From contig JAHDHE010000005.1 in NCBI GenBank assembly GCA_020631475.1, forward strand, positions 1 through 56,606: a stretch of 56,606 nucleotides of DNA, written 5' to 3'. This stretch comes from Tenacibaculum sp. Its GTDB lineage: Bacteria; Bacteroidota; Bacteroidia; Flavobacteriales; Flavobacteriaceae. The notes under the pieces are model-generated. The model was not told the DNA's origin. It did not search any database and worked only from the letters and a program-made list of their open reading frames with translations. Position numbers and translations under genes: made by a program. Shown here piece by piece: positions 8,924 through 17,143 of the stretch; the stretch's first letter is position 1; each line of letters opens with the position of its first letter.

Positions 8924-9145
8924 ATGGATATACAAGCTGAAAAATTAGAATTAATGAAATTGTTGTTAAACACAAACAATCCTTCAATACTTGAGTCTAT
9001 AAAAAATATTTTAAAGAAAGATAAAACTTCTGATTTTTGGAATGAACTTAGTTCTGAACAACAAAAGGAAATTGATAGTGCCGACATAGAAATATCTCAA
9101 GGAAAAACTACAAATTATGAAACTTTTATGGCTTCTCACAGATAA
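8924..9145 (+). CDS. Type II antitoxin, small Bacteroidota family
   Basis: A 73-residue acidic helical protein. The C-terminal part (ELSSEQQKEIDSADIEISQGKTT then NYETFMASHR) matches the tail pattern seen in addiction-module proteins paired with RelE/ParE toxins: a helix followed by a short strand that wraps the toxin. I see no clear ribbon-helix-helix or HTH, so autoregulation is uncertain. Its stop overlaps the toxin start as TAATG, the normal arrangement for such pairs. A TATTTTTG at 8898-8905 could be the -7 element. First gene of an accessory patch running to about 10.4 kb. Confidence 0.72.
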   Translation: MDIQAEKLELMKLLLNTNNPSILESIKNILKKDKTSDFWNELSSEQQKEIDSADIEISQGKTTNYETFMASHR

Positions 9146-9402
9146 TGAGTAGAACTGTAATTATTTCAAAAACGGCAGAGAAAAAACTAGAAAAATTATT
9201 TTTGTTTCTTGTTGAAAACTGGAGTCTAAAAGTCAAATCTGACTTCATAAAGAAGCTAGATGAAAATATAAACTTAATTAAAACTAATCCTGAAAGTTTT
9301 CCTCAGTCTGAAAAGAAAGTTGGGTTGTATAAGTGCGTAATAACAAAACAAAGAACTTTATTTTACAGGTATGTTGGCAACTATTACTCACTCATAATCT
9401 AA
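9145..9402 (+). CDS. RelE/ParE-family toxin, apparently C-terminally shortened
   Basis: 85 residues: two helices (TAEKKLEKLFLFLVENWSL and VKSDFIKKLDENINLI), then PESFPQSEKKVGLYKCVITKQRTLFYRYVGN, the typical ParE/RelE beta sheet with the basic residues that normally form the active face. Family members usually continue for about 10-12 more residues with a strand and an FDTRQNP-like motif, whereas this one stops after YYSLII. It may be inactivated or naturally short. Translationally coupled to the antitoxin through TAATG. Confidence 0.75.
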   Translation: MSRTVIISKTAEKKLEKLFLFLVENWSLKVKSDFIKKLDENINLIKTNPESFPQSEKKVGLYKCVITKQRTLFYRYVGNYYSLII

Positions 9403-9413
9403 AAAAATAAAAT

Positions 9414-9524
9414 ATGAAAAATAACAAACCTACAAAACCCTCAATAATTATTAAACCTGGACCTAAACCAGGAGAAACTTTAGGAATGCCAAGAACCCCA
9501 AGACCTGTAAGACCTAAAAAATAA
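9414..9524 (+). CDS. Proline-rich micro-ORF, 36 residues
   Basis: An ATG 11 bases after the toxin stop, preceded by an A-rich stretch, opens a 36-codon frame. The product is strikingly biased: KPGPKPGETLGMPR then TPRPVRPKK, all Pro, Lys, Gly and Arg apart from a short III segment. No homologous family is recognised. Its 3' end overlaps the 3' end of the convergent membrane-protein gene by 11 bases. The non-random composition and the position behind the TA pair suggest a real small gene, perhaps co-transcribed, but a chance frame cannot be excluded. Confidence 0.4.
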   Translation: MKNNKPTKPSIIIKPGPKPGETLGMPRTPRPVRPKK

Positions 9525-9969
9525 ATAGGAAATATATCATAATTAGAATTAATCCTAAAAACATAAAACCAATACTTATGTAATTGAAAACATCTGTATA
9601 TTTTGAAAATTTTTCAGAATTATTATCATATTTATCTATTTGAGTTTGTTCTTTTTTGGAAACTTTTTCACCTGCATCTATTTGAGCTTGACACATTAAA
9701 AAATCTTGCTGATTTGTCTTATAACCAAAAACTTGTGAAAGAAAATTTATTATTATACCAAAAAGGAATAGAACACCTGAAATGCGAATTAATAAATTTA
9801 CATCTTGACATTTATCTGAAAGATATTTTATAGTTTCTAAACATATATAAATTCCAGCACCAGAAATTGAGACTATTAATAAATCTATTCTTTGAATACT
9901 GTAAAACATTCCTTCCCAAGAAAGTTTTTGTCTGTCTTTTATTTCATTCATTATCATATAATTTTTCAT
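9514..9969 (-). CDS. Small membrane protein of unknown function
   Basis: 151 residues (145 if the second ATG is used, MNEIKDRQ). Three hydrophobic helices are evident at about 29-48, 60-84 and 128-150. A polar, charged loop with KKEQTQIDKYDNN lies between the second and third. No family recognised. It lies within the accessory patch, convergent with the TA pair and micro-ORF, and upstream it borders a hairpin-rich non-coding region. Confidence 0.6.
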   Translation of the reverse strand: MKNYMIMNEIKDRQKLSWEGMFYSIQRIDLLIVSISGAGIYICLETIKYLSDKCQDVNLLIRISGVLFLFGIIINFLSQVFGYKTNQQDFLMCQAQIDAGEKVSKKEQTQIDKYDNNSEKFSKYTDVFNYISIGFMFLGLILIMIYFLFIF

Positions 9970-10418
9970 CGTAATTTATGAATTTATTCGGAAATAAACA
10001 GTTGCCAACACCTTGTATAATTTATTGCTTGCAAATTGCTTACTTACGAAAGTCCTCGCGGACTTTCTTTGTTAGTTATTATTTATTAAATTAGTTGCTT
10101 AAACCACGCAACAAACCATACAAAAACACGATAGTACAAAAATTACAATTGTCACGATATTTGACACACGTCAAAATCCTAATAAACTAAAAAAGGAAAT
10201 ATAAATATCAAAAAACGCAGTACAACAACGGCTAAAGTTAATGTTAGCTTCTGTCCTACTCCAATGTTTTGTGTATATTTACTAAGTCGCTAAATCCTTT
10301 TTGATTTAGCTTTTGACAACAAATTAAAGACCAAACAAAAAGGCTTCAGCTTAGTGCGTTCTCGAAAATCTCTGATTTTCTTCTCCCACACTAACCTTAA
10401 GCAAAACCGTTAGCGAAG
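9970..10418. repeat. Non-coding hairpin-rich accessory region (cassette-like repeat)
   Basis: No credible gene in 449 bases. Three short perfect hairpins stand out: GAAAGTCC/GGACTTTC at 10048-10067, GCTAAATC/GATTTAGC at 10289-10310 and GAAAATC/GATTTTC at 10364-10380. The sequence around CAACGGCTAAAGTTA (10227 on) is a loose reverse match of CCGTTAGCGAAGTTA (10406-10420). From memory, similar stretches with AAGACCAAACAAAAA and CCCACACTAA recur beside accessory genes in flavobacterial genomes, which suggests a dispersed repeat or recombination site. That recollection is unverified. Confidence 0.45.
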
Positions 10419-12335
10419 TTAAAAACTAGAAATCTGTTCTTCCACAGTTTCCCATTCTTCCATTAACGTATCTACTTGTGCTTTTTTGGCTTTGTATTTT
10501 TCAAAGAAATTAGGTCGCGATGAAACTTCATCATAGTTTTGAGCTAATGCTAAATCTATTTTTTCAATTTCAGATTCTAAATCAGCTATATTATTTTCAA
10601 TTTTATTTAATTTGTTTTTAAGCTTTTTTAATGCTTTTTCTTGCTCTCTAGATAACTGATAGGTTTCTTTTTTAGAAGTATCTTTTTCTTCTTTAACAAC
10701 CGTTCTTTTTTCAGCATCTCTTAGGTTCTCCATTTTATGTTGCTCTAAGAAATAATCGATATCTCCTAAATATTCTTTTATCACCTTATCTTTAAAACCA
10801 TACACAGTTGACGTTAAGCCTTGTAAGAAATCACGATCGTGAGAAACCACAATTAAGGTTCCGTTAAAATTCTGAAGTGCCGTTTTTAAAACGTTTTTTG
10901 AGGCGATATCTAAGTGGTTTGTTGGCTCATCCATTATCAACACATTAAATGGTGATAATAGTAGCTTACACAACGCTAAACGGTTTCGTTCTCCTCCTGA
11001 TAATACTTTTGCTTTTTTATCTACAGCATCTCCACCAAATAAAAACGATCCCAACATATCTCTAACGCGCATTCGGTTAGAATCAGTTGCAGCGTCTTCC
11101 ATAATTTCTAACACAGTTTTTTCTGGCGGTAATTCTTCTGATTGATTCTGAGCGAAATACCCTATTTGTACATTATGCCCTAGCTTTAAATTTCCTTCAA
11201 ACGGAATTTCGCCAACCATCATTTTTGCTAAAGTAGATTTTCCTTGTCCGTTTTGACCAACAAATGCTATTTTACTATCACGTTCAATCAATAAATCAAC
11301 ATTTTCTAAAACGTGTTTATCTCCGTAACTTTTACATAAACCTTCAGCTTCAACAATAATTTTACCTGGTTCTTTCGAAATAGCAAAACGAACATTCATT
11401 GTTGCATTATCATCTTGATCTACTTCTATTCTTTCAACCTTTTCAAGCTTTTTAATTAGCGATTGTGCCATGGTTGCTTTACTTGCTTTGGCTCTGAATT
11501 TTTCAATTAGTTTTTCGGTATGCTCTATTTCTTTTTGTTGATTCTTCTGCGTTTGTAATTGTTTTTCTTTAATCTCAGCACGTAACTTTAAAAACTCTGA
11601 ATATGGTTTTTTATAATCATAAATCTGACCTAAAGAAATTTCAATAGTACGGTTGGTTACATTATCTAAAAACATTTTATCATGCGATACCAATACAATT
11701 GCCCCTGCATAATTTTTTAAGAAATTTTCTAACCAAATAATACTTTCAATATCTAAGTGGTTTGTAGGCTCATCGAGTAATAAAATATCGTTATTCTGCA
11801 ATAACAATTTAGCCAATTCAATACGCATACGCCATCCACCAGAAAAAGTATCTGTTAGCTTATCAAAATCTTCTCTTTGAAAACCTAAACCTTGTAAGAT
11901 TTTTTCTGTTTCTCCTTGGTAATTATATCCGCCTAATAACTCGTAACGCTCAGTAAATTCGTTTAAATCTATAATCAACTGATTATACCCTTCGCTTTCA
12001 TAGTCGGTCCGTGTAGCTAATTGATTATTAATTTCATCAAGTTTTAATTCAATTTCCTTGATTTCTTCAAAAGCTTGATAGGCTTCTTCTAAAATAGTTC
12101 TACCAGCAACAAAATCAATATCCTGTCGTAAAAAACCCATGCGCACTTCTTTATCAAAAGCCATGGTACCACCACTACTTTCAATATCTTTTGATAACAC
12201 TTTTAATAAAGTAGATTTTCCTGCTCCATTCTTTCCTATCAATCCAATTCTATCTCCTTTATTTAACTTAAAAGTGATGCCTGAAAACAAATCAGTTCCC
12301 ATAAATGAAACCGATAAATTGTGTACGTTTAACAT
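10419..12335 (-). CDS. ABC-F family ATPase (ribosome-associated)
   Basis: 638 residues with two ABC domains and no membrane segment. Domain 1 has Walker A GKNGAGKST, signature FSGGWRMRIELAKLLL and Walker B DILLLDEPTNHLD. Domain 2 has GQNGQGKST, LSGGERNRLALCKLLL and NVLIMDEPTNHLD. A charged linker between them (about residues 240-310) is the P-site-tRNA-interaction motif region, and the last 70 residues are a coiled coil. ABC-F proteins bind the ribosomal E site and relieve stalled translation; the architecture resembles the YheS/Uup type. No antibiotic-resistance role is implied. Single-gene unit, divergent from the DUF983 gene. Confidence 0.93.
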   Translation of the reverse strand: MLNVHNLSVSFMGTDLFSGITFKLNKGDRIGLIGKNGAGKSTLLKVLSKDIESSGGTMAFDKEVRMGFLRQDIDFVAGRTILEEAYQAFEEIKEIELKLDEINNQLATRTDYESEGYNQLIIDLNEFTERYELLGGYNYQGETEKILQGLGFQREDFDKLTDTFSGGWRMRIELAKLLLQNNDILLLDEPTNHLDIESIIWLENFLKNYAGAIVLVSHDKMFLDNVTNRTIEISLGQIYDYKKPYSEFLKLRAEIKEKQLQTQKNQQKEIEHTEKLIEKFRAKASKATMAQSLIKKLEKVERIEVDQDDNATMNVRFAISKEPGKIIVEAEGLCKSYGDKHVLENVDLLIERDSKIAFVGQNGQGKSTLAKMMVGEIPFEGNLKLGHNVQIGYFAQNQSEELPPEKTVLEIMEDAATDSNRMRVRDMLGSFLFGGDAVDKKAKVLSGGERNRLALCKLLLSPFNVLIMDEPTNHLDIASKNVLKTALQNFNGTLIVVSHDRDFLQGLTSTVYGFKDKVIKEYLGDIDYFLEQHKMENLRDAEKRTVVKEEKDTSKKETYQLSREQEKALKKLKNKLNKIENNIADLESEIEKIDLALAQNYDEVSSRPNFFEKYKAKKAQVDTLMEEWETVEEQISSF

Positions 12336-12455
12336 GTGTCTTTTTTACGAATTACTTAAGCTTTGTAACGGCGGTTACAAAATACTATGTTATTTTTGTT
12401 GAAATTTGTGCAAACTTACAAAACGAAATAGTTAAATCGATTAACAAATAGAGTT

Positions 12456-12851
12456 ATGATAAGAAAAGGAAGTAAATTATATAGTATTTTTAAAAATAAA
12501 TGTCCTCGTTGTCAAGAAGGTGACTTTTTTAAATACAGTGTTTCTTTTAATCCTAAAAAACTAACTACGTTACACAACAATTGTCCTACCTGTAATTTAA
12601 AATACATGATGGAACCTTCTTTTTTCTTTGGTGCGATGTATGTAAACTACGGATTATCTGTAGCACTATTTGTAGCAATTTTTATTATTGCCAAGGTATT
12701 TATAGGTTTAACAATTTTACAGAGTTTTATAACCATAGTTATTGTTTCTTTACTTTTAATACCTATTACCTTAAGACTTTCTAGAATAATATGGATTAAT
12801 ATTTTTGTTGGTTATGATAAAGAAGCTAAGAATATAAAATCTGAAAGATAA
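12456..12851 (+). CDS. DUF983 family membrane protein
   Basis: 131 residues. The N-terminus has a zinc-ribbon-like pair, CPRCQEG (about 15-21) and CPTCNLKY (about 43-50), followed by EPSFFFGAMYVNYGL and two transmembrane helices (about 68-88 and 90-110), the standard DUF983 layout. Function unknown. Cytoplasmic-membrane location is predicted. The stop falls directly against the stop of the convergent oxidoreductase gene with no spacer, so the two transcripts must overlap. Confidence 0.88.
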   Translation: MIRKGSKLYSIFKNKCPRCQEGDFFKYSVSFNPKKLTTLHNNCPTCNLKYMMEPSFFFGAMYVNYGLSVALFVAIFIIAKVFIGLTILQSFITIVIVSLLLIPITLRLSRIIWINIFVGYDKEAKNIKSER

Positions 12852-13901
12852 TTAAGGTTCAAATCTTTTTATATCAATTTCTTTTTCTAGTGATTTTCCG
12901 TTTTCTAGGTGATTAAATAGACTTTTTGCGACTGTTGGAGCAATCATAACACCTCGTGTTCCTAAACCGTTTAAAACAGCTAATTGATTATATTTTGGAT
13001 GAATTCCTACCAAAGGTCTTCTATCTTTTACCGTTGGTCTTATTCCTGCTGATTGATTCGTAATTGTGTAAGGAGTATTAATTACTTTATCTAATTTTGT
13101 TTTTAATTCACTTCTTCCTTCTTCTGTTGGAATTGATGTTTTATCAGTCCAATTAAACGTTGCTCCAACTTTATAGTAATCGTTTCCTATTGGCATCACA
13201 AAAACACTTGACTTTAATAAGAAATCAATCTTTAATTCAGGTGCGTGAATTGTAATTGTTTCTCCTTTTGTTCCATTTAAAGGTAAGTAATTGAAAAACG
13301 GATTTTCTTTTAAACCAAAGCCTTCACAAAAAACAATTTTATTTGCTTTTAGATTATCATACTCTACTCCAGTTTTAGTAAAGTTTATTTTATTATAATC
13401 AAATTCACTTTCAACTAATTTATCTGTATTTTTTAAAGAATTTTTATACGAATTAATCAGTTTTATAGTGTCTATTCTTCCTGTTCCATTCAACTCTCCA
13501 AAACCAAAATCGCCAATTACACCGTTTATTTTGTTTTTAGATATTTCAGGATTCATATAATGAGACAACATAGGCTTATCGGAAGCTATAAACCAGTTGT
13601 TTTCATCACCTATACTGTTGAATACTTTTTTAGTTTTAAATTTATAATCAACTTTAAAGTCGAGTCTTTTTTCTATTTGATTATAAAACGGAATTGCAAC
13701 TTGAAGTTGTTCATGAGCATTCCACGCTGGTGTAAACCTTTTAAGTATTACTGGGTTATAAACACCTCCTGCCACAACCGAAGATTTTTGAGAATCATCT
13801 TCAAAAACTATAAATGTTTTATTATGTTTTATTAATGTTTCAGTAAAAGCTAAACCTGCTAATCCCAATCCAACAATAATGTAATCTACTTGAATATTCA
13901 T
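12852..13901 (-). CDS. FAD-dependent oxidoreductase, DAO family
   Basis: 349 residues. An N-terminal Rossmann motif, VGLGLAGLAFTE (about 10-21), binds FAD. The VVAGGVYNP segment and the C-terminal AGIRPTVKDRRPLVG then NGLGTRGVMIAP are typical of the D-amino-acid oxidase/glycine oxidase superfamily; several such proteins are ThiO- or MnmC-C-like. Substrate unknown. Full length for the family. It is separated from the upstream gldN terminator only by its own short promoter region and ends flush against the convergent DUF983 gene. Confidence 0.85.
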   Translation of the reverse strand: MNIQVDYIIVGLGLAGLAFTETLIKHNKTFIVFEDDSQKSSVVAGGVYNPVILKRFTPAWNAHEQLQVAIPFYNQIEKRLDFKVDYKFKTKKVFNSIGDENNWFIASDKPMLSHYMNPEISKNKINGVIGDFGFGELNGTGRIDTIKLINSYKNSLKNTDKLVESEFDYNKINFTKTGVEYDNLKANKIVFCEGFGLKENPFFNYLPLNGTKGETITIHAPELKIDFLLKSSVFVMPIGNDYYKVGATFNWTDKTSIPTEEGRSELKTKLDKVINTPYTITNQSAGIRPTVKDRRPLVGIHPKYNQLAVLNGLGTRGVMIAPTVAKSLFNHLENGKSLEKEIDIKRFEP

Positions 13902-13929
13902 GCTTCAAAAGTACTATTATTAAACCAAA

Positions 13930-13958
13930 AAAAGGCGTTTGCAATGCAAACGCCTTTT
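13930..13958. terminator. Terminator of the gld operon
   Basis: Arms AAAAGGCGTTTGC (13930-13942) and GCAAACGCCTTTT (13946-13958), loop AAT. On the minus strand it is followed by a T run, and it lies 20 bases after the gldN stop. Confidence 0.9.
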
Positions 13959-13977
13959 AATTTATATTTTGTAGAAT

Positions 13978-14838
13978 TTAGTAATTCCACATATCCATTT
14001 CTCTGTCTCGGATACCTTCTTTAATTCTATCAGCTTCTAATAATTGGAATAAAGAATTTCCACGAACATAATCTTTAATAGCTCTATCTCCGTATAAGTT
14101 TTCTTCTTTTTTAACTGTTGAATTAAACCTTCTAGCATTTAACAAGTTATCATACGACAATGGTTGTGCTGAATTTTTAGGATTAAATACTTTAGAAGCA
14201 TGTAATGTTTCTCTGGCATCTGGAAAGAATACCCAAAATAATTCATACTCTCCTTCATCTTCTATCTCAGTACCTAATACTTGTACATCTGGTCCCATCG
14301 GTGCCAATGCTAACATACGATACTTAAGTTCACCTTGACGTTTATCAAAATACCAAATACCTTTGATTAAATAACCTTTAATATCAGCAGATTGTACAGT
14401 ATAAACATCTGTATTACCATAACCATCATCACGTTCATTAAAAGTTCTTCCTTTAATTTCTTCCATTGTTATTTTAGAGGTAAAATAAGAATCACCATAA
14501 ACTTCTGTTATTTCACCATTTTTAATACCTTTCAATAAGGTATCATATAACGAACGCCTTGTTGTACCTGCGCTTGTAGTATCAATTGGGTAATAATAAG
14601 GCAAATTGATCTTCTGATTTAAATCAACATACTCCCACACCACTTTAGACCACAATACATCTCTATCACTAATATAGCCATAAGGAAGTGGTTTGTCATT
14701 TTCTGAAGCAATTTGAGCTTCAGATTTAAATCCAATTTCATCTGCCTTTTTAGCATTTAAGAGGTTAGCTTGGGCACTTACATAACTACTTGTAGTTGCA
14801 AGTGCAAATAAAACCATATAAAAACGCTTCCAATTCAT
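13978..14838 (-). CDS. gldN: GldN, type IX secretion / gliding motility component
   Basis: 286 residues with a signal peptide cleaved after VSAQA (about residue 23). Family features are DRDVLWSKVVWEYVDLNQK near residue 60, PYYYPID and YDTLLKGI. GldN (PorN) is periplasmic and forms the ring structures of the type IX secretion system together with the GldK lipoprotein. Last gene of gldK-gldL-gldM-gldN, 18 bases downstream of gldM, followed by a strong terminator. Mature length fits family members. No second copy (gldO) is present here. Confidence 0.95.
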   Translation of the reverse strand: MNWKRFYMVLFALATTSSYVSAQANLLNAKKADEIGFKSEAQIASENDKPLPYGYISDRDVLWSKVVWEYVDLNQKINLPYYYPIDTTSAGTTRRSLYDTLLKGIKNGEITEVYGDSYFTSKITMEEIKGRTFNERDDGYGNTDVYTVQSADIKGYLIKGIWYFDKRQGELKYRMLALAPMGPDVQVLGTEIEDEGEYELFWVFFPDARETLHASKVFNPKNSAQPLSYDNLLNARRFNSTVKKEENLYGDRAIKDYVRGNSLFQLLEADRIKEGIRDREMDMWNY

Positions 14839-14856
14839 ACTTTAAATTTTTACTTA

Positions 14857-16395
14857 TTAATTCGTAATTTCAATACTAACAGGCAATACTTTTTTAATCT
14901 TGTAATTAGATCCAGATACTGATGCTTGAATATCATAAATGGTAACTACATCATTTCTTCTTGCCTTACTAAGTACTTGTTTTGCTCTAGCAGTCATATT
15001 TCTTCCAGTAACAGAAACTGTTACCTGTCCTGGAACTTTAATTTTAAAACTAGATACATTTAATTTTAAATCGAATAAGAAATCTGGTAAACCTGCTGCT
15101 ACATTAATTCTAGCTAAACTTGCTTTTGGCATTTTTACAGTACCGTATTGACCTCTTACCATACCTACCGCAGGTGGTATGTCTTTAATTCTGAATTTTT
15201 TATTAGAACTAACTGGTGTTCCATCAGGTAATTTTCCTGACACTCTAATAACTACATCAGATCCTCCTTTACCAGTTGGTCTCATTGCATAGCTACTACC
15301 TTTTACTTGTCTTAAACCAGCTGCTGATGCTCTAACTTTATTAGTTGGTATACCAGGTATAGAAATTGTTAAAGGATTTACTAAACCTTTATACACTACA
15401 TTCATCTTATCTGCTGAAATTAATGCTTGGTTTGGTTTAGGAATTACTGAATATCCTCCTTTAATTGGAATCTCTACTAAAGAATCATTTTCTTTAAAGA
15501 AAAAACTACCTTTAAGTTCCTTATCTCCAACCGAACCTGCTGGCCCATCTAAAATTACTTGACCAGCTTCAATTTTGTCTTTTGGCCATTCTTGACCATT
15601 AATTACAACTTTATCAGCAGTTAAATTAGGATCGTTTTTACCTAGTACAATTTTACCAGATAATTTTTCTCCTGGGTAATATGCATTCTTATCAAAAACT
15701 ACCATTGCATCGTAGTTTGTCATAGAAACAGCACTTTCTAATTCTCCTTGTAATAAAGATGATAATGCTTCTGCTTCTGTTGCTCTAACATCTGCTTGGA
15801 TTTGAGTTAATTTAGTGATTGATGCAATTAAAGGAAAACCTTCGTAATTGTAATTCAACCAATTTTTCTTAACACCTTCTTTATCTGCTACATCAGCTGT
15901 TTTAAATCTTTCTTGTATAATACTAGAAAGCTCAGACCCTTCTAATAATCTTACAGATTCGTTTCTGAAATTGTTAATTTTATCAACAAATTCTTTTCCT
16001 TCTGGAGATATTTTTCCTCCTTTAAAGAAATATTGATCTAAAAACTCAGATTTATCCATCGATTCATAAGCAGTTACATCTTCGATACCAACTACCATTT
16101 TATCTTTTAAATCTCCTAAATATGTATAAAGATCGTTTGCCATATCTTTTATACTATCCGTTTTAGCTTTTGCTGCTCCGTATTGTTTTGCTTGTTCTGC
16201 TGCTTTTAAAGCTAAAGCATCATATGCGCTTGCATTTTTAGCTTCTAACCTTTTGTTAGAATCTACTAATTTTCCATTCATTAATCCAAAAGCAGATAAT
16301 ACCTCTTTACTCATATTCATTGCTAACATCGCAATAAATACCAGATACATTAGGTTTACCATTTTCTGCCTTGGTGAAAGTTTTCCTCCTGCCAT
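14857..16395 (-). CDS. gldM: GldM, type IX secretion motor shaft protein
   Basis: 512 residues. One N-terminal membrane helix (VNLMYLVFIAMLAMNMSKEVL, about 13-33) anchors a long periplasmic part: a helical D1 domain (to about 220) followed by three beta domains, consistent with the known elongated GldM/PorM dimer. GldM couples the GldL-based proton-driven motor in the inner membrane to the GldK/GldN ring in the outer envelope. The N-terminal sequence AGGKLSPRQKMVNLMYLV is characteristic. Third gene of the operon, 46 bases after gldL. Confidence 0.96.
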   Translation of the reverse strand: MAGGKLSPRQKMVNLMYLVFIAMLAMNMSKEVLSAFGLMNGKLVDSNKRLEAKNASAYDALALKAAEQAKQYGAAKAKTDSIKDMANDLYTYLGDLKDKMVVGIEDVTAYESMDKSEFLDQYFFKGGKISPEGKEFVDKINNFRNESVRLLEGSELSSIIQERFKTADVADKEGVKKNWLNYNYEGFPLIASITKLTQIQADVRATEAEALSSLLQGELESAVSMTNYDAMVVFDKNAYYPGEKLSGKIVLGKNDPNLTADKVVINGQEWPKDKIEAGQVILDGPAGSVGDKELKGSFFFKENDSLVEIPIKGGYSVIPKPNQALISADKMNVVYKGLVNPLTISIPGIPTNKVRASAAGLRQVKGSSYAMRPTGKGGSDVVIRVSGKLPDGTPVSSNKKFRIKDIPPAVGMVRGQYGTVKMPKASLARINVAAGLPDFLFDLKLNVSSFKIKVPGQVTVSVTGRNMTARAKQVLSKARRNDVVTIYDIQASVSGSNYKIKKVLPVSIEITN

Positions 16396-16441
16396 AATTA
16401 ATTAGTTTGTTTAGTTAATAAATTAGATAAACTAATTATTC

Positions 16442-17089
16442 TTAGTTTTTAGACATTGCAGATAACATTCCGCCATACACTCCATTTAACGAAGATAAAT
16501 TCGTTGCTAATGATTGCATTTGCTCTTGTAAACGTTGAGAGTTTTCAACTAATGCAGAGTTTAAATCAGCTTGCTTACTTGCGTTTTCTACTTGAGTAGA
16601 ATACAATCCGTTTAAAGACTCTAACTTTGCAGCTGCCATAGACATTTGCTCGTTGTATTGGTTTGTTGATGAAATTGTAGTTGAAGTAGAAACTAATCCT
16701 TCTGCAGCTCCTTGGAAATTTTGAATACTGTCTCCTAAGCTAGAAATTAAATTAGCGTCTAATTTTGCTTCTTTTAAAATATCATCTAATTTTTGAGATA
16801 ACATACTTTGTGCGTCACCTGCACTAGCTTCTTTACTATTCCCTAATGATTGTCCGTCAGCTAATTCTGGGTAAACTTTAGTCCAATCTAAATCGTCTTC
16901 TACTGGTTCGAATGCTGATACAGCAAATACTAAAGCTTCTACAATTAAACCTATAGATAGTACCATACCTCCTGTTATTGGTCCTATAGATAAATGTTGA
17001 ATTTTAAATAATGCTCCAATGATTACTACAGCGGCTCCTAGACCGTAAACCATATTCATCATTTTCTTGCTTGATTTTGATTGTGCCAT
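16442..17089 (-). CDS. gldL: GldL, type IX secretion motor membrane protein
   Basis: 215 residues with two N-terminal transmembrane helices (about 10-30 and 37-57). The second ends in EALVFAVSAFEP, whose buried Glu is thought to be part of the proton path in GldL/PorL. The cytoplasmic C-terminal half is a long Ala/Ser/Gln-rich coiled coil. GldL pentamers surround a GldM dimer to form the motor that powers both secretion and gliding. 53 bases downstream of gldK. Confidence 0.96.
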   Translation of the reverse strand: MAQSKSSKKMMNMVYGLGAAVVIIGALFKIQHLSIGPITGGMVLSIGLIVEALVFAVSAFEPVEDDLDWTKVYPELADGQSLGNSKEASAGDAQSMLSQKLDDILKEAKLDANLISSLGDSIQNFQGAAEGLVSTSTTISSTNQYNEQMSMAAAKLESLNGLYSTQVENASKQADLNSALVENSQRLQEQMQSLATNLSSLNGVYGGMLSAMSKN

Positions 17090-17143
17090 AATTTTTAATT
17101 TTTAAAGGGGGTTATAGGTTAATATTTATTCTTGAATTTTTAG

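Noticed and set aside
8797-9087. 96-codon leftward frame opposite the antitoxin gene
   Set aside because: Antisense to a better-supported TA pair; composition is that of a reversed coding strand, with no start context.
10407-10429. 17-base match (ATTTCTAGTTTTTAACT) between the ABC-F gene end and the right window edge, in opposite orientation
   Set aside because: AT-rich; one or more such matches are expected by chance in a window of this size.
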